Shown piece by piece: positions 51,456-60,556 of a DNA stretch of 64,000 nucleotides. The translations under genes were made by a program, and so were the position numbers. The notes beneath the pieces were generated by a model, which did not search any database, was not told where the DNA came from, and worked only from the letters and a program-made list of their open reading frames with translations. This DNA is from FEN-1139 sp964396375 (GTDB lineage Bacteria > Myxococcota_A > Polyangia > Polyangiales > Polyangiaceae), in the NCBI GenBank assembly GCA_964396375.1, contig CAYNEY010000020.1:1-64000 (forward strand). The letters are read 5' to 3'. Numbering within the stretch: the stretch's first letter is position 1; every line of letters begins with the position of its first letter.

Positions 51456-52436
51456 ATGCGAGCCATGACCAGTGTGAACCAAGTCGCAGAAGCCGACCGA
51501 AGGCCCCCGGTGCTCGATGAGAAGCGGCGCCTGATGAAGCCAGATACCTGGTTTCGGGTGTTGATGGCGGGGGCCGCGGCGACCGTGATCGTGCTCATAC
51601 TTGGCATGGCTCTCCAGGCCACGGTCTCAGCTTGGCCCAGCATTAGAACTTTCGGTTGGGGATTTCTGACGGGTACGGACTGGGATCCTGTCCGTGAGCA
51701 GTTTGGCGCACTTCCCTTCATCTTCGGCACCGTAGCCTCCTCGATGCTGGCGCTAGCGCTGGCCGTGCCCATCTCGCTTGGCGTGGCCATCTACCTCGCG
51801 GAATGGGCGCCCGCCTGGCTTCGAGGCCCGCTCGGCTTTCTGGTTGAACTCTTGGCGGCGGTGCCAAGTGTCATCTACGGTCTGTGGGGGATCTTCGTGC
51901 TTGCCCCAGTGCTGCGCGAGGTCGTCGAGCCGGCGTTGGCCCGAACCCTGGGCTTTCTCCCCTTGTTTCAGGGGCCGCATCAGGGCTTCGGGTTGCTTGC
52001 GGGAGGGATCATTCTGGCGATCATGATCATCCCAACCATCGCCTCGGTAAGTCGCGAGGTGATGCGGGCTGTGCCGCATGTGCTCCGGGAGGGCGCGCTC
52101 GCGCTCGGGGCGACACGCTGGGAGACCGTGAAGACTGCCGTGCTTCCTACAGCCAAATCGGGGTTGGTAGGAGCGGTCATTCTTGGCCTCGGGCGCGCGC
52201 TCGGCGAGACCATGGCGGTTACCATGGTGATCGGAAACCGCGCAGAGATCAGCGCTTCCTTGTTTGCTCCTTCGTACAGCATGGCCAGCGTGATCGCCAA
52301 CGAGTTCACCGAGGCCACCTCAGACCTCTACCTGGCCGCGCTGGCGGAGATTGGGCTGCTGCTCTTCTTTGTGACCTTGGTCCTGAATGTTCTGGCGCGT
52401 CTTCTGGTGTGGCGCAGCCAGTCGGTGCTGAAATGA
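51456..52436 (+). CDS. pstC: Phosphate ABC transporter permease PstC
   Basis: 326 residues; ATG 51465 is an alternative start. An N-terminal cytoplasmic tail precedes about six membrane helices. AVPISLGVAIYLAEWAPAWL and the EAA-loop segment VPHVLREGALALGATRWETV are typical of PstC. LGLGRALGETMAVTMVIGN is the conserved helix near the C-terminus. It forms the transmembrane channel with PstA, and its TGA overlaps the pstA ATG. Confidence 0.95.
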   Translation: MRAMTSVNQVAEADRRPPVLDEKRRLMKPDTWFRVLMAGAAATVIVLILGMALQATVSAWPSIRTFGWGFLTGTDWDPVREQFGALPFIFGTVASSMLALALAVPISLGVAIYLAEWAPAWLRGPLGFLVELLAAVPSVIYGLWGIFVLAPVLREVVEPALARTLGFLPLFQGPHQGFGLLAGGIILAIMIIPTIASVSREVMRAVPHVLREGALALGATRWETVKTAVLPTAKSGLVGAVILGLGRALGETMAVTMVIGNRAEISASLFAPSYSMASVIANEFTEATSDLYLAALAEIGLLLFFVTLVLNVLARLLVWRSQSVLK

Positions 52437-53287
52437 TCAAGCCTCAATCCCGATACCTCGTCCGCAGCGTGGTCGACCGCGCGATCCGTTTCGGTACCGT
52501 CGTGATGCTGATCATCGCGGTGATACCGCTCGGCCTGATCCTCTCGTACGTAACCATGAAGGGGATTGGTGGTCTCGATTGGGCCTTTTTCACCGAACTC
52601 CCGAAGCCGGTAGGCGAACAGGGTGGGGGCATGGGCAACGCCCTGGTGGGAACCCTCCAGCTCCTCGGGCTCTCGGCGCTGTTCGGGATCCCACCCGGGA
52701 TCATGGCGGGGATCTACCTCTCCGAGCACGGCGCACAGCCCTTGGGTCGAGCCGTGCGTTTCGCGGCTGATGTCATGAGTGGGATTCCATCGATCACTGT
52801 TGGCTTGTTTGTCTACACCTTGATCGTGATGCAAGTGAAGCACTTCTCAGCGTTGGCTGGGGCCGTTGCGCTTGCCATCATCATGCTACCAACCGTTACC
52901 CGAACTACGGAAGAGCTACTGAAACTGGTCCCAGAGTCCCTGCGGGAAGCGGCGCTTGGTCTCGGGGTGCCCCGGTACCGTGCCACGCTGTTCATCGTGG
53001 TGCGCACGGCACTGCCTGGGATCACGACTGGCGTCATGTTGGCCCTGGCGCGAGTCGCGGGCGAGACCGCCCCACTCTTGTTTACCGCATTTGGTAATCG
53101 CTTCTGGGCCGAGAGCATCAATCAGCCCACCGCCTCGTTGCCAGTTCAGATCTACACCTATGCCGTGTCGCCCTATGAAGACTGGCATCGGCAGGCCTGG
53201 ACGGCGGCGTTCGTACTGGTGTCCGTGGTGCTCGTCCTGAACCTGTTGGCCCGAATCATCGTCTACCGGAAGGGAAGATTCTCATGA
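52433..53287 (+). CDS. pstA: Phosphate ABC transporter permease PstA
   Basis: 284 residues from ATG 52433, overlapping the pstC stop by 4 bases. Six helices. GIPPGIMAGIYLSEHGAQPL, MSGIPSITVGLFVYTLIVMQ and the EAA loop VPESLREAALGLGVPRYRAT are conserved. LALARVAGETAPLLFTAFGN matches the PstA C-terminal signature. It pairs with PstC. Confidence 0.95.
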   Translation: MIKPQSRYLVRSVVDRAIRFGTVVMLIIAVIPLGLILSYVTMKGIGGLDWAFFTELPKPVGEQGGGMGNALVGTLQLLGLSALFGIPPGIMAGIYLSEHGAQPLGRAVRFAADVMSGIPSITVGLFVYTLIVMQVKHFSALAGAVALAIIMLPTVTRTTEELLKLVPESLREAALGLGVPRYRATLFIVVRTALPGITTGVMLALARVAGETAPLLFTAFGNRFWAESINQPTASLPVQIYTYAVSPYEDWHRQAWTAAFVLVSVVLVLNLLARIIVYRKGRFS

Positions 53288-54177
53288 TGTCCGACGCCGT
53301 GGTTCACCGCGCGCAGGGAAGCGTGCCGAACCCGAAGAAGGAAAACGCCCCCAAGCGACAATCGATCGAACCGATGCGGATCGCTACCCGCACCACCGGT
53401 GCAGTAGAGCGAGAAGTGGCGGGTGAGCCGAAGATGGAAGTGGTGGATTTGCGTGCGGGCTTCGGACAGAGCGAGATCCTGCGTGGGTTCAGCCTCCCCA
53501 TCATCAAAAACCAGGTGACCGCCATCATTGGGCCTTCTGGGTGCGGCAAATCGACCTTCATCCGTTGTTTGAATCGTATGCACGAGGTGGTGCCGGGTGC
53601 CTACAGCACCGGGCAGATCCTGCTGGATGGTGTGGATGTGCTGCGGCGAGGAGTGGACCCGGTCTTGGTTCGGCGCCGTGTGGGTATGGTGTTCCAGAAG
53701 CCGAATCCGTTCCCCACCATGAGCATCCGGGACAACGTGCTGGCTGGCTTGCGTTTGAATGGGATGTCCATTGACCACCCCGATCAAATCGTGGAGCAGC
53801 GCTTGCGACAAGTGGCGCTCTGGGATGAGGTCAAGGATAGCCTGGGTCGGTCTGGCATGAGCCTCTCGGGTGGGCAGCAACAACGGCTCTGCATTGCCCG
53901 GGCTCTCTCCATGGAGCCGGAGGTGCTGCTGATGGATGAGCCGTGTTCGGCGCTCGATCCGATCGCCACCGCTCGGGTCGAAGAGCTGATCCACGAACTC
54001 AGGCACGAGTACACGATTGCGATTGTCACGCACAATATGCAGCAGGCCGCCCGTGTCGCCAACACCACGGCGTTCATCTACATGGGAGAGTTGGTCGAAT
54101 ATGGCGACACTGACACTCTCTTCACGCGACCTCGCGAGCAACGTACGGAAGAGTACATCACCGGACGGTTCGGGTGA
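53284..54177 (+). CDS. pstB: Phosphate ABC transporter ATPase PstB
   Basis: 297 residues, about 45 longer than usual because of a basic, low-complexity N-terminal extension before MEVVDLRAGFGQSEILRGF. Walker A GPSGCGKST, signature LSGGQQQRLCIARAL, Walker B VLLMDEP and the H-loop VTHN are all intact. It powers phosphate import. The start (ATGATG) overlaps the pstA stop; an internal start around MRIATRT is possible and would remove part of the extension. Confidence 0.97.
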   Translation: MMSDAVVHRAQGSVPNPKKENAPKRQSIEPMRIATRTTGAVEREVAGEPKMEVVDLRAGFGQSEILRGFSLPIIKNQVTAIIGPSGCGKSTFIRCLNRMHEVVPGAYSTGQILLDGVDVLRRGVDPVLVRRRVGMVFQKPNPFPTMSIRDNVLAGLRLNGMSIDHPDQIVEQRLRQVALWDEVKDSLGRSGMSLSGGQQQRLCIARALSMEPEVLLMDEPCSALDPIATARVEELIHELRHEYTIAIVTHNMQQAARVANTTAFIYMGELVEYGDTDTLFTRPREQRTEEYITGRFG

Positions 54178-54189
54178 AAGGTCAAGTTT

Positions 54190-54894
54190 ATGTTGCACAC
54201 TGATCGCGAGTACGAGGCGGAACTCAGTCGACTGAAGGAACGTATCCTGTTCATGGGTGCGGAAGTCGAGCGGCAGTTCGAGCTGTCGATTCAAGCGCTA
54301 CGGAAACTCGATCCTCAGTTGAGCCAGAGGGTTATCGACGCGGATGCCGAGATCGACCAGCTCCAGCTCGAGATTGACGAGTACTGCTTGAGAGTTCTGG
54401 CGCGTCGCCAGCCGCTGGCCTCGGATCTTCGCTTCATCACCAGTACTCTGCGGCTGGTCATCGACCTGGAGCGGACCGCGGATCTCTCTGTCAATGTGGC
54501 GGAGCGGGTCAGTGAGTTGAGCCATGAGGTGAACTCGCTTCCCACCAGTCAGAACCTGATTCACATGGCAGAGCTCGCGTTGGGCCAGCTTCACGACGCG
54601 TTGGATGCCTTCGTGTCCAAGAACATTCGCCAGGCCGAGCTGGTTACCGAGCGGGATGCCAACGTGGATTCTCTGTATGCGCAACTCTTTCCAGAGCTGA
54701 TTGCGCAGATGGTGAGCAGTCGCAGTCATGCCGAGTCCGCCATGCGCCAACAGTCCATTGGAAAGTGTATCGAACGCATCGCGGACCACGCGACCAACAT
54801 CGCAGAGACGGTGATCTTCATGGTGCAGGGCAAGGACGTTCGGCACCAGTCTTGGGACGGAGCGAAACCCGATGCCACAGACCGAAAGCTCTAG
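54190..54894 (+). CDS. phoU: Phosphate transport system regulator PhoU
   Basis: 234 residues of two three-helix PhoU repeats: LSRLKERILFMGAEVERQFE ... DAEIDQLQLEIDEYCLRVLA ... LRFITSTLRLVIDLERTADL and, in the second half, IGKCIERIADHATNIAETVI. The E(R)xxD metal-site residues are kept in both. PhoU links the Pst transporter state to PhoR, repressing signalling when phosphate is plentiful. It starts 12 bases after pstB. Confidence 0.96.
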   Translation: MLHTDREYEAELSRLKERILFMGAEVERQFELSIQALRKLDPQLSQRVIDADAEIDQLQLEIDEYCLRVLARRQPLASDLRFITSTLRLVIDLERTADLSVNVAERVSELSHEVNSLPTSQNLIHMAELALGQLHDALDAFVSKNIRQAELVTERDANVDSLYAQLFPELIAQMVSSRSHAESAMRQQSIGKCIERIADHATNIAETVIFMVQGKDVRHQSWDGAKPDATDRKL

Positions 54895-54956
54895 GCGTCG
54901 AGCTGCGCCCAGAGTGCGGACGAGTGCTCGGGAACTGACGAGCGAGCGAAGTGAGC

Positions 54957-55664
54957 ATGGCCCACATCATTGTGATCGAAGACGAGGCGGACTTCCGCAA
55001 GGTCCTTGAGTACAACCTGGAGCAGGCCGGTCACGCCGTGACGGGGTGTGCTCGAGGCGTCGAAGGATTGAGGTTGGTGCAGGAGCAGAAGCCGGACGTT
55101 GTCTTGCTCGACCTGATGCTCCCAGATATGCCCGGAACCCAGATTTGTAGAGTATTGAAGGGGACACCGGCAACCAGCGCGATTCCGGTGGTGATGGTCA
55201 CGGCACGTGGCGATGAGATTGATCGCGTGGTGGGCTTCGAGATTGGGGCGGATGACTATGTAGTCAAGCCGTTCAGTATGCGTGAGCTGTTGCTCCGGAT
55301 CGCGGTGGTGTTGAGGAGGCGGAACACGGAGCCAGCGGAGGAGCAACTCGAGCCACTGGTTGAGTTCGGAGTCTTGCGTATGGATCGAGCCGCGCACCGA
55401 GTGTGGGTCGATGGTAACGAGGTCGGGTTCACGGCACTCGAGTTTCGGTTGTTGGTGACGCTCTACGAGTCTCGTGGCCGGGTCCAGACCCGCTCCGGAC
55501 TTCTGAACCGGGTGTGGGGGGCGCGCACCGACGGGACGAGTCGCACGGTTGATACGCACGTCAAGAGGCTGCGGGACAACCTCGGGAGGGCTCGAGGCTA
55601 TATCGAGACCGTGCGTGGGGTTGGCTATCGGTTCGTGTCCTCACCCGAGGAAGGTGAGCCATGA
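54957..55664 (+). CDS. phoB: Phosphate regulon response regulator PhoB
   Basis: 235 residues (GTG 54951 is an alternative start). Receiver domain with acidic pocket EDE, phosphoacceptor Asp52 in VVLLDLMLPDMPG and Lys in DDYVVKPF. The C-terminal winged helix (LTALEFRLLVTLYESRGRVQ ... VDTHVKRLRDNLG ... VRGVGYRF) binds DNA. It presumably recognises the GTCAC direct repeats near pstS and the porin gene. The assignment as PhoB among OmpR-type regulators rests on linkage to pst, phoU and phoR. Confidence 0.94.
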   Translation: MAHIIVIEDEADFRKVLEYNLEQAGHAVTGCARGVEGLRLVQEQKPDVVLLDLMLPDMPGTQICRVLKGTPATSAIPVVMVTARGDEIDRVVGFEIGADDYVVKPFSMRELLLRIAVVLRRRNTEPAEEQLEPLVEFGVLRMDRAAHRVWVDGNEVGFTALEFRLLVTLYESRGRVQTRSGLLNRVWGARTDGTSRTVDTHVKRLRDNLGRARGYIETVRGVGYRFVSSPEEGEP

Positions 55665-57424
55665 AGCTCGGGCTGAGGATGCGGATCGTGCTTGTGTCGC
55701 TTGGGTTGGTGATCCTCCCGACCGCACTGGGTTTCTTCATGGTGCGGCACGAGATCGAGTCTTCAGTGGTGAGGTCGACGGAGGCCGACCTCAATCGGCG
55801 CCTCCAGTTGGGTCTGGTGGGAAGCGTAAGCTGGCCTGAGGTTCTAGCAGTGGGTGGAGTGTGGCAGTCGGTTGCGCTGGAACTTGCCCGAGCATCGGCC
55901 GCGAGGGTGACCATAATCCGCCGTGACGGTCAGCTGTTGGGTGATTCTGATCTTTCCAGTGGTGAGGTGCCACAGGCCAGAAATCACCGGCTGCGACCCG
56001 AGGTACAGACCGCACTCCGTGGCGGCGTCGGCGTTGCGCGGCGGCACAGTCACACCGTTGGGCGGGAGCTCCTGTACATGGCCGTGCCGTTTGGTGCACC
56101 CAAGGAACCCGTTGGCGTGCTGCGGATGGCGATCGAACTCAGTGCGGTCAATGAAGCCGTCGAGCGTTTCGAGGAGCGCGTGGCGCTCGGTATGAGCGCA
56201 GCGCTCCTGGTTATCTTGGTGGTGGCGGCGCTCTCGCTGGCCTGGGCATCGCGCGGCACGCGCGAACTCATCGCGATGGCGCGTAGGATGACCGATGGGG
56301 ATCTCGAGGTGAGGGCTCCAGCCATGGATCAGCCTGATCTTGCGGAAATGAGCCGGGCTTTGGAACAGTTGGCAAGAAGGTTGTCGATCGTGCTCGGTGA
56401 ACTCAGGACCGAGCGGGATTGGATGGGCGGCGTGCTCTCGAAGATGCGCGAGGGGGTGCTTCTCTTGGACGGCGAGCAGCGGATCCAGATGGTCAATCCG
56501 GCCCTGTGTGATATGCTGATGATCAGTGCGGATGTGGTGGGAAAGCCGCTGCTTGAGACCATTCGTACGGCGCCGCTCAAGCGGTTGGTGGAACAGGTCG
56601 TGGCCACGGATGCTGCAGCGAGCGAAGAGATCGAGATTGGAGGACTACGCCCCCGTCAGCTGCTGGTGCGGGCGGCGCCTTTGGGGGCAGATCGAGCTGT
56701 GTTCGCCGTGGTTCTCGACTTGACCGAGATGCGTCGCCTGGAGTCGATGCGTCGTGAGTTTGCTGCCAACGTGTCCCATGAACTCAGGACTCCCGTCGCA
56801 TCTATCAGGTCGGCGGCGGAGACCATCCGCGACGTGGCACAAAACGACACTGCGGCACTGCCCGGGTTTGCGGACATCATCGTTAGGCACGCTGAGCGCC
56901 TTGGGCTCTTGATCGATGATCTGCTCGAACTCTCTCGGATCGAATCGCGGGAGTTTCGCGTCACCATGCAGCCTGTCGATGTTCGCGCTGCTCTCGAGCA
57001 GGCGGCCGATCTCTTTGAAGAGCGGATAGAGCGACAACAGCAGACTCTGTGCCTGGACGTGCCACCCGTGCTCCCGCGAGTGCTTGCTGACCCGAGGGCG
57101 CTGGATCGGGTGCTCATGAACCTGATCGACAACGCCGTGAAATATGCTGGCAACGGCGCGGTGGTCCGTGTGGTCGCGGTGGCGGGGGACCAGGAGGTGA
57201 AGGTGATGATCGAAGACACCGGGATTGGGATTGGAGAGAGCCATCTGCCCAGGATCTTCGAGCGGTTCTACCGTATCGACACCGGACGATCGCGAGAGCA
57301 GGGGGGTACGGGGCTCGGGCTCGCGATCGTCAAGCATCTTTGCGAGGCGATGGGCAGTCGGGTGACCGTGGACAGCACGCTGGGTGTCGGTACCAAGTTT
57401 TCGTTCACACTCCGGGCGACGTGA
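55661..57424 (+). CDS. phoR: Phosphate regulon sensor histidine kinase PhoR
   Basis: 587 residues, overlapping phoB by 4 bases. First helix near the N-terminus (IVLVSLGLVILPTALGFFMV), a periplasmic region of ~150 residues and a second helix (LGMSAALLVILVVAALSLAW). HAMP, then a PAS domain (MREGVLLLDGEQRIQMVNPA), HisKA with His in FAANVSHELRTPVASIRSAA, and HATPase boxes NLIDNAVKY, EDTGIGIGE and GGTGLGLAIVKHL. The periplasmic domain is larger than in E. coli PhoR, which has almost none, so it may sense an extracytoplasmic cue or contact PstSCAB differently. Confidence 0.94.
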   Translation: MKLGLRMRIVLVSLGLVILPTALGFFMVRHEIESSVVRSTEADLNRRLQLGLVGSVSWPEVLAVGGVWQSVALELARASAARVTIIRRDGQLLGDSDLSSGEVPQARNHRLRPEVQTALRGGVGVARRHSHTVGRELLYMAVPFGAPKEPVGVLRMAIELSAVNEAVERFEERVALGMSAALLVILVVAALSLAWASRGTRELIAMARRMTDGDLEVRAPAMDQPDLAEMSRALEQLARRLSIVLGELRTERDWMGGVLSKMREGVLLLDGEQRIQMVNPALCDMLMISADVVGKPLLETIRTAPLKRLVEQVVATDAAASEEIEIGGLRPRQLLVRAAPLGADRAVFAVVLDLTEMRRLESMRREFAANVSHELRTPVASIRSAAETIRDVAQNDTAALPGFADIIVRHAERLGLLIDDLLELSRIESREFRVTMQPVDVRAALEQAADLFEERIERQQQTLCLDVPPVLPRVLADPRALDRVLMNLIDNAVKYAGNGAVVRVVAVAGDQEVKVMIEDTGIGIGESHLPRIFERFYRIDTGRSREQGGTGLGLAIVKHLCEAMGSRVTVDSTLGVGTKFSFTLRAT

Positions 57425-57453
57425 TGTCACATTCCACACACTCTGCACCGTAA

Positions 57454-57471
57454 CGTCACCTGCTCGTCACC
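57454..57471. promoter_or_regulatory. Pho-box-like repeat upstream of the porin gene
   Basis: CGTCACC-TGCT-CGTCACC, a perfect direct repeat of 7 bases with a 4-base spacer, 33 bases before the porin ATG. It is the cleanest PhoB-type site in the window. Confidence 0.6.
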
Positions 57472-57504
57472 GAAGGGTGGTTTCGTGCTGGCCAGGTCAC
57501 AACC

Positions 57505-58845
57505 ATGACGAAATCATCAAAAATCCGATCGTATCTGTTGCAATCTCGGTTGGCGTTCTTGTCCGCCACTCTCTCGGGCATTGCCTTCGCACAGGCGGTT
57601 CCGCCCGGAGGTGTGGCTGAAGGCGCCGCGGCGCCCGCTACTCCGGAGTCAACCGGCGCCGGTTCGGCTGAACCGGCCCCAACCTCAGAGACGGCGGACC
57701 AGTCCAACCCAACCTCGGCTGTTGGCCAGGTCGGCAGCGCTTCGAGCGTGGAACCGGCGCCAGTGGCCGTGGGTGCCGCATCGGCTGCGGCCACAGAGCA
57801 GAAATCCGAGCCGACACAGGAGAAGGTGCAGCCGGCCCCGGCTCTGGTGACGGGTAAGGACGGCAGCCTGAAGCTCTCGGGATTGGTCCAGGTCTGGGGG
57901 GTGTTTCAGCACCAGGAAGACATCGCTGCGCCTCGCGACAATGCCTCGACGGCGCGGCTCAGGCGCGTGGAACTCAAGGTGTCTGGAGATCTGGTGCCGA
58001 AGAAATTCAGTTTCGGCGTCATGATTGATGCGGCCAAGACCCCGCGTTTTGGGTCCGCTACCGTGGTCACTCCTCCCGAGGAGGGAGAAACCGAAACCGG
58101 AACGACCAACGTGATGACGCCGGCTCGCGACAACTCGCTCCTTCAGGATGCCACCATCACCTATCATGGGCCCTGGTTCGACGTGACGGCGGGTCAATTC
58201 AAGACCCCCATCTCGTATGAGAGCGCTACTTCATCGTCCAAACTCCTCTTGCCCGAGCGAGCAGCGGTGGTTCGAGCATATGGCGAGCAGCGCGACGTGG
58301 GCCTGAAGCTCGAGAAGAAGCTCGAGTACGTTAGGTTCGTGGCGGGTGCCTTCAATGGCGCCGGGCTCAATCGGATCGACGACAACGTGCAGAAAGACGT
58401 AGCCTTGAGGGTCGAGGTCTACCCGAGCAAGGAGCTTACCATCGCCGGTGCTGGGTACACGAGCCTTGGGCAACGAGCCAGCCAGGCGAGCACCAAGGAC
58501 CGTCTCGAGGCAGATGTGGCGCTCGATGTCGGTGATCTGCATGTCCAGGGCGAGTATATCCACGGTTGGAACGGCCCGAGTGGTGAGCGGGTGGAGGGCC
58601 ACGGCTGGTACGCAGCGCTTGGTTACACGATCGGCAAAGTGATACAGCCGGTGGTGCGGGTGGGGCAGCTCGATCTCGATCTCGACACCGATGACGACGC
58701 AGCCACCACCGTGGAAGGTGGTATCAACGCCTTCGTGCTGAAGGACACCGTGAAGCTTCAGCTCGCCTATGCCCACACGGGTTATCAGGCCAGCGGGATC
58801 GACGCTCTGCAGGAAGTGGTGTTGGCGGGGCAGTTCAAGTACTGA
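57505..58845 (+). CDS. Phosphate/polyphosphate-selective porin (OprO/OprP-like)
   Basis: 446 residues. The signal ends SGIAFAQA. Residues ~30-115 are an Ala/Pro/Thr/Glu-rich linker unusual for this family. The barrel starts SLKLSGLVQVWGVFQHQ, with RLRRVELKVSGDLVPKKFSF GVMID and WFDVTAGQFKTPISYES, the typical OprO/P strands, and ends VVLAGQFKY with a terminal aromatic for outer-membrane insertion. It likely lets anionic phosphate cross the outer membrane in starvation. Regulation by PhoB is likely from the site upstream. Confidence 0.88.
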   Translation: MTKSSKIRSYLLQSRLAFLSATLSGIAFAQAVPPGGVAEGAAAPATPESTGAGSAEPAPTSETADQSNPTSAVGQVGSASSVEPAPVAVGAASAAATEQKSEPTQEKVQPAPALVTGKDGSLKLSGLVQVWGVFQHQEDIAAPRDNASTARLRRVELKVSGDLVPKKFSFGVMIDAAKTPRFGSATVVTPPEEGETETGTTNVMTPARDNSLLQDATITYHGPWFDVTAGQFKTPISYESATSSSKLLLPERAAVVRAYGEQRDVGLKLEKKLEYVRFVAGAFNGAGLNRIDDNVQKDVALRVEVYPSKELTIAGAGYTSLGQRASQASTKDRLEADVALDVGDLHVQGEYIHGWNGPSGERVEGHGWYAALGYTIGKVIQPVVRVGQLDLDLDTDDDAATTVEGGINAFVLKDTVKLQLAYAHTGYQASGIDALQEVVLAGQFKY

Positions 58846-58866
58846 AACAGCGACCCATACGGTGGT

Positions 58867-58910
58867 GACAGAAGTGGCATGGCAGCCTTCGCGCCGCCGT
58901 GCCACCTGTC
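58867..58910. terminator. Hairpin after the porin gene
   Basis: GTGGCATGGC (58874-58883) pairs with GCCGTGCCAC (58896-58905) with one mismatch, extended by GACAG (58867-58871) and CTGTC (58906-58910). It lies 22 bases after the porin stop and has no U-tract. Confidence 0.5.
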
Positions 58911-59090
58911 GTTTGTGGCAGAACCCGACTCGGGCGGAGGTGACTGCGTGACCTTGCTGTCACCCGGCCGAGCCGTCCTGGCCGAAGATCGTGCTGCCTC
59001 ACGATGACGGAGTTGTCGCGAAGTCTTCACAAGAAGTCATTGGGGAAGCCACAGATCTGACACCCAGGGTCGCCAGGTTTCGGTCTGCCT

Positions 59091-59834
59091 ATGCACCTCG
59101 AGAACTGGACCTCGCCTGAGTCGGATCCGCTGCGCAGACGACGCCTGGTCGCCGGCTATGGTGTGGGTGTGATCGTTGTTGGCCTGGCGGGTCTTGGTAT
59201 CGGCCTTTCGAGTCGCGGAGTAGAGGCCGCATCGCGAGAGGACGTGCTGGATGTCACTCTGGCCGCAGAGGTCGAGCCGGAACCGGACGTGGTCGAGCAG
59301 AAAGCCCCTCTGCCCGAGGCCCGTCCCAAGCCGAAGCCCCGCGCCATGCTCGCGCAGCCCGTTGAGATCAGCAACGTTCCTCCGCCGGAGGCCGAACCCG
59401 TCCCAGATCTCGACAAGAATGCGCCCGATCCCTTTGAAGACGCGGAGCCGGGGCCAGCGGAGCCGGAGAAGCCACCGAGCGTGGCGCAAGCCCCCCCGGC
59501 ACCGCCAGCCCCAAAGCCTCGGGTAGTGCCGAAGCCGAGCGAAGCTCCGGTCAGGATCACGGAGGAGATGACGCCGCCCAAGTGCACGTTCCACGTCGAG
59601 TATCCGAGCGCCCAGAAGGCGGCGGGTGTGGAGGGAGTGGTGGTGGCCAAGGTCACTGTGTCAGCCACCGGGGCCGTGAGCGAGATCACGATCCTGAAGG
59701 GCCCCCCCGAATTTCATCAGGCAGTGAAGGACGCGCTGGCTCGAGCTAAATGCACACCCGCTCTGTCCGCCGATCAGACCGCGGTGTCCGTCACCAAGCG
59801 TTTCAGGATTCCCTTCAAAATCAAGGTGCGGTAG
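59091..59834 (+). CDS. TonB energy transducer
   Basis: 247 residues. One membrane helix (LVAGYGVGVIVVGLAGLGIG) follows a basic N-terminus. Then comes a long Pro/Glu/Lys-rich periplasmic spacer (EPEPDVVEQKAPLPEARPKP) and the TonB C-terminal domain (CTFHVEYPSAQKAAGVEGVV, TILKGPPEFHQAVKDALARA, FRIPFKIKVR). It couples the ExbBD proton motor to the receptor encoded at 61514. It begins a unit tonB-exbB-exbD-exbD-receptor. Confidence 0.9.
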   Translation: MHLENWTSPESDPLRRRRLVAGYGVGVIVVGLAGLGIGLSSRGVEAASREDVLDVTLAAEVEPEPDVVEQKAPLPEARPKPKPRAMLAQPVEISNVPPPEAEPVPDLDKNAPDPFEDAEPGPAEPEKPPSVAQAPPAPPAPKPRVVPKPSEAPVRITEEMTPPKCTFHVEYPSAQKAAGVEGVVVAKVTVSATGAVSEITILKGPPEFHQAVKDALARAKCTPALSADQTAVSVTKRFRIPFKIKVR

Positions 59835-59865
59835 CCCGCGCCCCCAAGCACGGAAGGTCAACCAA

Positions 59866-60556
59866 ATGTCGTTCAGTATGATGCATATCTGGGTCACCAT
59901 GGGCCCGCTCGCCAAGATCGTAGCGGGGTTCTTGGTGCTAATGGCTCTCGCTTCGGTGGCCGTGGTGTTCGAGCGCGTGATCGTGTTCATGCGCTCCAAG
60001 CGAGATTCACGAAGGTTCGCTGCCAGCATCGCGCCTCTGCTAGACGAGTGGAAGCTCGCGCAGGTGCTGGAGAAGGCGCGCCCCGAGAAGCACTCGGATC
60101 TGGCGAAGGTGTTCGCGCCCATCATCGAGCGCTACCTGAAGGCTCGCACGGAGGCCCGAGGCAAGCTCCTCCCATCTGAGCTGGCTCGTAACGAGGCGGA
60201 GCGGCAGAAGGAGCGCTCCGACAACGACTTGCGCCGCGGTCTCGGTGTCTTGGCCAGTGTGGGCTCGGTGGCGCCTGCTCGGTACCGTAGTTGGTATCAT
60301 CGGAGCCTTTCAGGGGATCTCGACCTCTGGCTCGGGTGGCTTGGCAGCTGTGTCCGCTGGCATCGCCGAGGCATTGATCGAGACCGCCCTCGGTCTTCTG
60401 GTCGCGATCCCAGCCGTGTTGCTCTTCAACTGGCTCTCGACTCGGGTCAACGCGATTCAATTCGCGCTCAGCACCGCGGTCGGAGAACTCTTGGATGAAA
60501 TGGAGAATCACGATGAGGACAAGGCAGAAGCCGAACAGTCGCGTGAAGCTGCCTGA
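59866..60556 (+). pseudogene. ExbB/TolQ-type proton channel subunit, frameshifted
   Basis: The first frame gives an N-terminal membrane helix (LAKIVAGFLVLMALASVAVV) and the cytoplasmic loop to RRGLGVLASVGSVAP. The family motif then continues in the next frame as LLGTVVGIIGAFQGIS and LGLLVAIPAVLLFNW to 60556. The family pattern at the junction is AP-FVGL-LGTVVGI, so 11 bases are missing after 60276, between two GCCT-type repeats. Either a real inactivating deletion or an assembly error; the remaining codons are otherwise well conserved, which favours recent loss or error. Confidence 0.85.

Noticed and set aside
58940..58963. GTGAC...GTCAC dyad between the porin and tonB as another Pho box
   Set aside because: The half-sites are inverted or 8 bases apart rather than an 11-bp direct repeat, so it was not listed as a PhoB site. 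It could still be an operator.
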